A stretch of 64,000 nucleotides of DNA from Pyrenophora tritici-repentis (taxonomy: Eukaryota; Ascomycota; Dothideomycetes; Pleosporales; Pleosporaceae): the NCBI RefSeq assembly GCF_003171515.1, contig NC_089392.1, positions 1,674,001 to 1,738,000 on the forward strand, read 5' to 3'. Shown here one piece after another: positions 57,701 to 64,000 of the stretch. Made by a program: the position numbers and the translations under genes. Each line of letters begins with the position of its first letter. Position 1 is the stretch's first letter. The notes under the pieces were generated by a model. It saw only the letters and a list, made by a program, of their open reading frames with translations. It did no database searches and had not been told where the DNA came from.

Positions 57701-58427
57701 AGCTTGTGTTGAGGACATTTTGGCAAAACTGGCTCGGGGGAGCGTTCCAGGCGGTGTAGGATAGCACGGCATTGTTCCAAAACAGGGTGGTATACTTGTT
57801 ATGGTTCTTGTCCAGATCGACAATCTTGCCGAACGTCTTGTTGGGGTCCTTCCAATTGTCATCATCAAGGGGCGGGTAGTCGCCTAGCTGCGCCTGTCCG
57901 GTGACATTTCCATAGACGGTGACGTTCAATCGGTGGTCCGGGCTAAATTCAGCCCACACGTATTTCGGAGTGAAGCGGAGGTAGGGCGTCTGCTTTCCGT
58001 CGGCGAGGTAGACGCGCGTAAGGCAGTCATGGAAGTTTACAAAGACGGCGCTGGCGAGCGGCAGGAGTGAGGCGACGGCGAGGAGAAGGACGAGGGGCGA
58101 GAAGGGAATCACGGCGGGTAGGGTCCATGGTTTCCTGCGCGATCGCGGCGGTGTCTGTGTGGGCTGGACGGGGGGGATCTCGAGCTGGCCGGTGTTGGGT
58201 AAGCCTGGGGCGCCATTGCGCAGTGTGGTGACGGCCATCATGACGTCCGCGTCCTCATGTTCGCCCTCCAACTCGCTGTCCAATGCAGTCTTGACTTGTG
58301 CGTGGTGTGGCGCCAATTGGGTCACTCGTTCGTAGGCCGGTGGTATGCGCCGGGTCGATGGCGGATGGGCGTGGGCGGGGAGGCGGCAAACGTCAAACAG
58401 GAAACGGATGGTTTGGGTGAAGGACAC
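54714..58427 (-). CDS. TRP-like ion channel (Flc/Pkd2 family)
   Basis: A single exon of 1237 residues. A hydrophobic signal-like segment at about 105-128 is followed by the ML-like lumenal/extracellular domain (about 129-300) with paired Cys and N-glycosylation sites (NVTVYGNVTG, LNTSC). Eight or nine hydrophobic helices of the TRP domain (about 305-760) come next. The last 480 residues are a disordered Ser/Pro/Arg cytosolic tail with many SP sites. Fungal relatives (S. pombe pkd2 and trp genes, yeast FLC1-3) act in Ca2+ homeostasis, wall integrity and FAD handling at plasma membrane, ER or vacuole. About 100 residues before the signal segment are unusual; the start may be M63/M64 instead. 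Confidence 0.88.
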   Translation of the reverse strand: MSFTQTIRFLFDVCRLPAHAHPPSTRRIPPAYERVTQLAPHHAQVKTALDSELEGEHEDADVMMAVTTLRNGAPGLPNTGQLEIPPVQPTQTPPRSRRKPWTLPAVIPFSPLVLLLAVASLLPLASAVFVNFHDCLTRVYLADGKQTPYLRFTPKYVWAEFSPDHRLNVTVYGNVTGQAQLGDYPPLDDDNWKDPNKTFGKIVDLDKNHNKYTTLFWNNAVLSYTAWNAPPSQFCQNVLNTSCPVAPAFGGNASEYWTMPAVSVAHTFDTSYAFSTWASTLRIVSGNENAQALGCVSTNITPDLGDTISNAIRYLPAAVLALVAIATVFAAICCPWGTSNIFRWTSNYGRDEDLLRLVTPGFGDCLQYIQFIVLSGSLSLNYPGFYQPVVSQASWSILLFNQSFVSEGNGSQSLVDGIYFVNGTYGLTRLGQYVGFTEERDIWACMAIFLLVLIACVVCLTQLGFIMRWLSRWLTNTQDGDLTGKNWAFTAGNIIRVIYNYFMLPIIALSLFQLVVAPRSSASVVATAVIMLILFAVVASWIFWFIFTTRPRAHLFDDLPTVLMYGPLYNTYSDDAAPFAFIPVLLTIMRGIAIGAIQPSGIAQIIILAICEVILILTLHAFRPFQSNTSMNAYHTFFATIRLTCILLSVAFVPTLDVGEAPKGWIGYIILLLHAVVLVFGFFLNALQTIIEVSARLSGAGGDQRGGLTTVFGKRQLSKRNVHRHARSSLNSNAAMLAHDEHKSIQLMDSRSRSLSASSAVLLNGPYDRDSQRASVGFEGFSQGDYANVSPAPGAVPFNFLGGSSGHSSRRPTMGAMDAVDPYYRPPRPRKYTTDSMGSGAPGKAPVGSADIADAPYSDHLDPPAMLAGEGPSRNSSTPAPAYLRVNRDDSDSNLDRKNINTDYSVRESDFYYGLRGPALSSQPTRKLKTGPADPMSPVSSATGWFRSLNLMGGRKKEKSKGFEVVRSTRMPPQMVAVEEDRETPEPASEPYRDSPDSPPQTRKISGGSGVASAAVLAGERRHSSDSEPSSSSDDEDLYDPAHRVSPTAPALGPIESFGGIELPSRIGSRASRATHAPDGPSRAPSLPRKNSRRTNSTEAAMLPERLSTVIDGSTLTTNPYRSSRQSQSQHLQPSGPGGLPIRLPFGSTEPSPERSPAHSSASSTYRNDGMSELNAPPRIGATAERPLSTGFVQHHVTKDSVQSDGYDAGSHLEASAEIVDRSRSGSTQHSGRSHRR

Positions 58428-60070
58428 GATGTCTAGGAGACGGCAAGCGGTTTGTTCGTAGCGAGGGCGCAGCTGAGCAGCGTAGCACAGCGGGCGAGGA
58501 TAAGCCTGTTGCGCGTGAAACAGGCGTCAGAGGGAAACCACGACGATGAGCTGGCAGGGGCGAATGGCGGGCCCGGCTCGATCAGCAGCGGCCGTGCATG
58601 AAGTAGGGAATTGAAATAGTAAAAGTGGATTAATAGCGAATGTAAGAAATGAAGCAGGTCAAGTCGGAGAGGGTTGAGTGACCCGGACAGCTGGTACTAA
58701 AACTCCTGAGGCGAATGTTTAGCGGTGGCAGTGGGGTGTGCGGACAAGACCCCAAGGCAGAAGAATACGCTAGCCTCGTATACGGGTGCACGACGCCCTC
58801 CTTTGCTGCTGACTCGAAGCCTTGTTTGTTGGCTGCGGAGGCGGGAGAGTGAGAGTGCGCCGGGAGTGACTTGGTTCAAGTTGGTTGCGAAGATGAAAGG
58901 CTGTCAAACGCAGCTGGCGAGCAAGGCGAGCAATGCGGCATCCTCGTCTTACAAGGTGCACTATGACCCAGCATCTGGCACAAAACGTCATGGCCATGCG
59001 GCTAGAGACAGCTGGGTGAAGGGAAAGAGGAAGGCCTTGTACACTTGCCGACGCGCCCCAAACGGTGTGGGTGCGCACATTAACTTATTGGGCGCCCTGC
59101 TCGTATCTTCAACACCAGTAACCAATGTCAAAATACGGGGGCGCAATGCCATGCGACTGCCAGCCGCTTCATCGAGGGTACCTATACCCGCGACGATGAT
59201 TGCTGGTGTCGAAACGGCCAGGTGCAACACTGCAACGACTAACTGCAGATCAACCACCTCAGCCTGCCCGGCTCCCGGTTGACGTGATGGCCTTGCCTGG
59301 CCAGTGGCGCAGCGGGCGGCCTAAATTTAGCCTACTAGACGGCCATCACTTGTTTCATCGTCGCGTGCGCATGCATTTGGCTGCATGCATTTCAACCTCA
59401 TCAGCAATTCACTATTCGCAGTCTGATCTCTGGCCATTGCTCCGTCATGACCACGTTGCGTTGGGATTACCCATGTATGTCTTGGAATGTTGGAATCCCG
59501 TACGTACTTGTGTAATCTCGTCTTACTTAACTACATGTGACAAGTCCGATTAGTCACCCATCCACGCTCTCTGAGTTTGGCACGCTAAAGACGGTGTTCC
59601 GTCCCGTCTTTGCTACCAACAAAACAAACGGCCATGATGCCGCTATAATCTATTGTATACTGATACCGCGTCTGAGAGCGCCATGCCTTGTTCCGTAGCT
59701 GTAGCCTTGGCAATCCCTCCCGCCCCGGCTACCCGTATCTCCAGTCAAAGTCAAGCCCCATCTGGAAGGTCGCCATGCCCGCAAATGCGCGGCGCGGAGG
59801 AGTCCACTCGTATCTGCCATACCATCGTCCAGAATGAACAAGTCCAACGTTTGCCCAGAATTCGGCTCCACACAAGTTTGGTCAAGACCCAAAAAGCTTT
59901 CTTGGCACTAGCCAATGGGGCAGGTGCCAGTCTCTTGGCATCGATTATCATGAAAACAATCCGCTGCTCTGCCCACAATCGGCGCCCATATAACAGCCCA
60001 TTGCCGCTGATATGCTGTTGCGAGAGTCGAATCGGTACTTCCAACATCTCCTCTCAAGAAACAAGAGAAG
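58428..60070. other. Intergenic, divergent promoters, 1.6 kb
   Basis: Between the divergent TRP-like and dipeptidyl peptidase genes. A plus-strand ORF at 58725-59282 exists but has no recognisable domain and a biased, non-protein-like composition, so it is not called. Confidence 0.5.
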
Positions 60071-62272
60071 ATGGCAATGAAGACAGCCTTCTTGGCCGCC
60101 GGCCTTTGGCTGGGGTCCGCTCATGCTATCACTGTCGAGGGCATGCTTGCCGCGCCTCGTAGAAGTACAGGCAGTCTCAGTCCCAAGGGAGTAAGTTGGC
60201 GAACCACCACTCGCCTCTATATTCTGACATGACAGGATCGAGCACTGTTCTCCGAGACAAAGTTCAACTGGACGACGGAAAAAGCCAGCACGGCTTGGTA
60301 CTTCCTGGATACTGAATCCGGCAATGTCACAAAGGCTCCATTTGGTAGTGACGCTTCCGAAGTCGTCTGGGTTGGTGATACCGAGGACAGCATTCTTTAC
60401 GTCAATGCTAGTAACGCAGAAATTCCAGGAGGCGTGACACTTTACACTGCTGATTTGAGTGGCGATTCTTTCGAACCAAAACTAGTAGCATCTCTGCATG
60501 CGCCTCTCTCAGGAATCAAGGCTGTGAAAACAGACTCTGGAATCAACTTTGTGGGCAACTGCCTGGCCTATGAGAGTAACGGCACCGCATACAATCCTGA
60601 GCTCGTCTCCGCCCCAAAAAGCTCGGGACGTCTGTATGATGCCAACATGGTACGCCACTGGAACTACTACATCACAGCTGAGCGCGTCGCCGTCTTCAGC
60701 GGGGTCTTGAACGGTGGCAATGGCAGCTACTCGTATGCTGGCGAGCTCAAGAATCTCCTCTGGGGGATGAACTACACCATCACCCGTCCGGAGAGCCCTG
60801 TCCAAGGGTCCTCGAGCGATCCAGGTGATTATGATTTGGCTCCGGATGGCAGCATGGTGGCCTTCCGTACCAAATCTCCAGACCTTCCCAAGGCCAACTA
60901 CACCGCCAGTTACATCTACGTTGTTCCTTTTGATGGCTCTGCGGTTGCCGTCCCCATCAATGGCCCAGAAACTACTGCTCCCCAGACTGCTCAAGGTGCG
61001 TCAGGCGCGCCGGTATGGTCGCATGATAGCAGTAAAGTCGCCTACACGCAGCAAGATGGTATCGACTACGAATCCGACAAGTACAAGCTCTATGTTGCCG
61101 ATATGGATGGCATGAACAGTCAGGTTCGCTCGGTTGCAGAGGACTGGGACTCTAGCCCGACAGGTCTTAAATGGAGCTCAGACGACGCCAACCTTTGGGT
61201 AACATCCGAACTACATGCTTCTGTTCGATTGTGGGCTGTACCGCAAGATGCTGCAGCCGACTTCAAACCAACAAACATCACCGGTCCGGAGACGGTTCTT
61301 TCCGATTTCGATATCTTGAAAGATGGCAGCGCCTTCGTCTCGGCAGCCGCTAGCTGGACCAGTCGCATGTTTTACAAGCAGAAGCCCGGTGCGGAGAAGA
61401 AGGTCCTTTTTAGCGCCAACCATGTCGATCCAGAACTCGACGGCCTAACCTCAGACTCCGTATCGAATTTCTGGGTCAAAAACGATGACGGAGATGATAT
61501 CCAAACCTTTGTCTTCTACCCCACTGGCTTTGACCCGAAAAAGAAGTACCCTCTCGCTTTCATCATCCACGGTGGCCCACAATCCACTCAGGGTGACAAC
61601 TGGAGTGTCAGATGGAACCTGAGACTTTGGGCAGACCAGGGCTTCGTGGTTACAGCGACTCAGTTTACTGGATCACCATCCTACAGTCAAGCCTTCACCG
61701 ACAAGATCCAAGCAAACTGGGGCGGTACTCCGTACACTGATCTGGTCAAGGTCTTCGAGCATCTCCGCGACAATGTGGACTACATTGATACTGACCGTGC
61801 TATCGCCGCCGGCGCGTCTTTCGGCTGCTACATGACAAACTGGATTCAGGGCCATGATCTCGGTCGCGAGTTCAAAGCGCTCGTCTGCCATGATGGAAAG
61901 ATCAACCAAGTCGGCTCCTACGCTACTGACGAACTCTGGTTCATCCAGCGCGACAACAACGGAACCGTGTGGAACGAGCGTGCCAACTACGAACTCTGGG
62001 ATCCTCTTGCCCACTTCGCCAATGCCAGCACCCCTCAGTTTGTAATCCACAACGATCTCGATTACCGCGTTGTACAAGCGGAAGGCTTCCAGACTTTCAA
62101 TATTCTGCAAAGCCTAGGCGTGCCATCGCGCTTTTTGCACTTCCCAGATGAGGGACATTGGGTCACCAAGAGGCAAAACAGTCTGTTGTGGCACAACTCC
62201 ATCTTCAACTGGATCAGGTACTGGGTTGGTCTCGATGACGAGCTCATGATGGATGGCGTCATTACCCAGTAG
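60071..62272 (+). CDS. Secreted dipeptidyl peptidase V (prolyl oligopeptidase family S9)
   Basis: Two exons, 60071-60190 and 60236-62272, joined by a 45-nt intron in phase 0, give 718 residues, the usual DPP V length. The signal peptide MAMKTAFLAAGLWLGSAHA is clear. The N-terminal half is a beta-propeller; the C-terminal alpha/beta hydrolase has Ser568 in GASFG, Asp649 in LDYRV and His681 in DEGHW. The spacing (81 and 32) fits the S9 triad. It releases X-Ala, His-Ser and Ser-Tyr-type dipeptides from peptides outside the cell; homologues are major secreted antigens and nutrition enzymes. After the nucleophile motif, Cys stands where the family normally has Gly (GASFGC). N-glycosylation sites are frequent. 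Confidence 0.94.
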
Positions 62273-63079
62273 TTTTCCTTAACCTATAGCGACCTTCGTC
62301 TAAGGATGCGATCCACTTGGTAATAGAATCAATAGAAGTCATTAGCTTAGTCGCGAAACGTACCAAGTAATGTTCACATACCATTCACACCGGCTCTAAT
62401 CCAACAAAATGTTTCACGTATTTCGAAGTCTGAGCCAATTTCCTCTCTATTGTTGTCATCTGAAAATGAACCAATACTTCTGTGTTATCAACCAGGAACT
62501 TCATTTCTTATACAACGAATTGCACCTAAATACCGGGTACTCGCAGTCGAAGGGTCTATTTTTGCCTGGGGTTGCAACTATCCCCTAGGCGTATATCGGA
62601 GATAATTGTGGGCCGGGATATAAGAGGTTAGTGTCGTGTATACGTCAGGGTGAGCGGTAAGTTCTGGTCTACTAAGGTCGTGGTATCAAAGTATGCTTCA
62701 AATCAAGCTTTCATTCATGCATGCGAATTTTGTGACGAGTTGTCAATATTTTGAATCCGACTTCACTTAGTGTATCTGTACCTCATGAAAGCTCATACTA
62801 CTGCATCGTATCGTGGACTTCATGATTATTTCTAGGTCACCAACTATTCCTTAAGCCTAGCTTCCATCTCATCTTCCCCAACAACCGGAGCATTCGGGTT
62901 CGGGGTTCGAGAACATGTTCCCCGTCGACTTCACCACTACATTTCAAAATCCTCGGTGAAGCGGCCACCACACCTGATATAACGCGCATATCGTTTCCTA
63001 TCAAACGAAATTTCTTCTACTGAGTCTCATCGCAATAATCGCAAAGGTACAAGCGTTCGCGACGTGGCTACTCGCCACC
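62273..63079. other. Intergenic
   Basis: 807 bp between two plus-strand genes. GGGTTCGGGGTTCGAG near 62899 looked like a tRNA B box but has no partner A box. No gene is supported. Confidence 0.5.
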
Positions 63080-63681
63080 ATGAACTCACCCAAGCCCATT
63101 GACCCACAATGGTTGTCGGACACGCTCACACCGTACCTCCGCTACGCCTTCAGTCATGCGCTGCGCAGTAATGCTAGGATCAAGCCTTATATTCAACGCG
63201 CTGCTAATGCCTGCAAAAACAACCTTGTACGTGTTGTCTCATGCTTGGTCGCACCGCCCGTGTGGCGCTGACGTGATAACAGAACACCCCGGGTCAAGAT
63301 AGCGATGCACAATTTGAGCACGTTTTGCAAACGGTTGAGCGCCGCTGCCGGGGTCTCCCTGTGCAAACAAACGTGATAACAGATAATCTGGAGGCTCTGG
63401 CGCAGTTTCTCATTGGGAGGGCGCAAGTAAAGGGACCGTATGAGCTGCCAGATCTTGGTACTCCAGGTGGTGGCGATAGGTTTGGAGGTAAGAGTGCAGG
63501 TGAATTCCTGTTCTTTCAGTTTGACGTTCTCTCACTTGTGGCTGTTTTCCCTAGAGCTATGAATATCACTCACATTCTGAGCATGTTTGTTGAGAATATT
63601 CCGGTCACCTGTCACGAGGACGCTAAGTCACATGACCCACACCGCTCTATATTAGCCGAGCTTTGTATAGTTAGCAATTGA
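63080..63681 (+). CDS. Hypothetical protein, two exons
   Basis: Exons 63080-63226 and 63283-63681, joined by a 56-nt intron (GTACGT...ACAG) in phase 0, give about 181 residues. The ATG has a good context (CCACCATG). The first exon is helical and basic (YLRYAFSHALRSNARIKPYIQ). The second contains CRGLPVQTNVITDNLEAL and GPYELPDLGTPGGGDRF. There is no signal peptide or known domain. The 3' end is uncertain: GTAAGA at about 63487 and GTTATGAG after an AACAG near 63725 could mean further introns and exons beyond 63681, possibly reaching the CxCxxC-containing frame near 63760. I do not recognise the family. Confidence 0.4.
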
Positions 63682-64000
63682 CACACTTACATGCCATGAC
63701 TGAGAGAGTCATTCTTTCTCAACAGGTTATGAGCCCGGCTTACGCGCTTGCGTGTGCATTGTGAGTGTCCGGAGTGTCGTTTCTTCGATATGGGCAGCAA
63801 GCTGGTATATGCGTGTCTACGCCAGAACAACCCAGGAGGTCGTCGCCTTCTATATTCTAAGACACTGGGTCGTCGCCCTGGCTGCCGCGAAGGGTATTAA
63901 GTCCTGAAGACACTGGGCCGTCGCCCTGGCTACCGCGAAGGGTATTAAGTCCGAAGAAAAATGGACTATCGTCCGGAGAAGCTGGGAGCGTCTCGAAGAT
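63682..64000. other. Window end with possible downstream exon
   Basis: An AACAG acceptor-like site near 63725 is followed by a frame reading HCECPECRFFDMGSKLVYA, which looks protein-like and zinc-knuckle-like. It ends at a stop in the 48-bp tandem repeat. It may be the last exon of the gene at 63080 or part of a separate gene that leaves the window. Confidence 0.3.
63861..63956. repeat. 48-bp tandem repeat, two units
   Basis: Units 63861-63908 and 63909-63956 are 48 bp long and differ at about six positions. A shorter, diverged third copy of the GGTCGTCGCC part lies just upstream (about 63838-63847). The period is a multiple of three and one frame is open through both units. Confidence 0.85.

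Noticed and set aside
58725..59282. 185-residue plus-strand ORF in the divergent promoter region
   Set aside because: Composition and motifs do not look like a protein; an overlapping ORF is open on the other strand; no splice or domain support.
62895..62925. tRNA-like B box (GGTTCGAG)
   Set aside because: No A box at the right distance and no acceptor stem could be paired.

Overview
The window looks like nuclear DNA of a filamentous ascomycete (Pezizomycotina). Genes are spaced and transcribed from both strands. Most carry zero to four short GT-AG introns of about 46-75 nt, with a few longer ones. The families are typically fungal: Zn2Cys6 regulators, an NmrA-like protein, a Cut12-type spindle pole protein, a TRP-like channel, a secreted dipeptidyl peptidase and a necrosis-inducing NPP1 protein. 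The mix of a plant-interaction gene, a Fot1/pogo element and a hAT element suggests a plant-associated Dothideomycete (perhaps Pleosporales). That placement is inference; the window has no rRNA or other taxonomic marker except uS7.

Layout. 1-11.6 kb: carotenoid oxygenase (cut by the window edge), a coiled-coil membrane-anchored protein, ribosomal protein uS7/Rps5 with a GC-AG intron, the Cut12-like protein, a possible phosphoribosyltransferase-like protein and a membrane protein with a coding minisatellite. 12-18.4 kb: a secreted LPMO-like candidate, a complete Fot1/pogo element (51-bp identical TIRs, TA duplication, frameshifted transposase), a calcineurin-like phosphoesterase of bacterial style and the NPP1 gene. 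18.7-24.1 kb: a coiled-coil protein, a DUF1593/Sde182-type nucleoside-hydrolase-like protein and a glycine-zipper/PQ-rich protein. 24.1-33.6 kb: a gene-poor stretch holding an F-box-like gene broken by one TAG codon, a MITE-like inverted repeat and a 27-bp minisatellite. 33.6-42 kb: NmrA-like protein, a five-exon Zn2Cys6 regulator, the molybdopterin synthase small subunit and the mitochondrial RNase II-type exonuclease (Dss1/Cyt-4); the last two diverge from a 362-bp promoter region. 42.5-49.1 kb: a second Zn2Cys6 regulator split by an apparently intact hAT transposon. 51.8-63.7 kb: a FYVE+RING (Pib1-like) E3 ligase, a TRP-like channel, dipeptidyl peptidase V and a short hypothetical gene.

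The strongest unusual observation is the hAT insertion. It spans 45131-48271 and is flanked by an 8-bp duplication. Conceptual removal of the element plus one duplication rejoins the regulator's reading frame exactly, so the insertion hit a functional gene and is probably young. Other points worth a look are the recently inserted but frameshifted Fot1 copy, the CpA-to-TpA style stop in the F-box gene, the GC-AG intron in uS7, the C-terminal Ser-Gly (not Gly-Gly) of the MoaD homologue, and the phosphoribosyltransferase-like orphan. I see no gene cluster that forms an obviously new system. No tRNA, rRNA or CRISPR array was recognised. All exon boundaries were placed by eye from splice signals and protein continuity.
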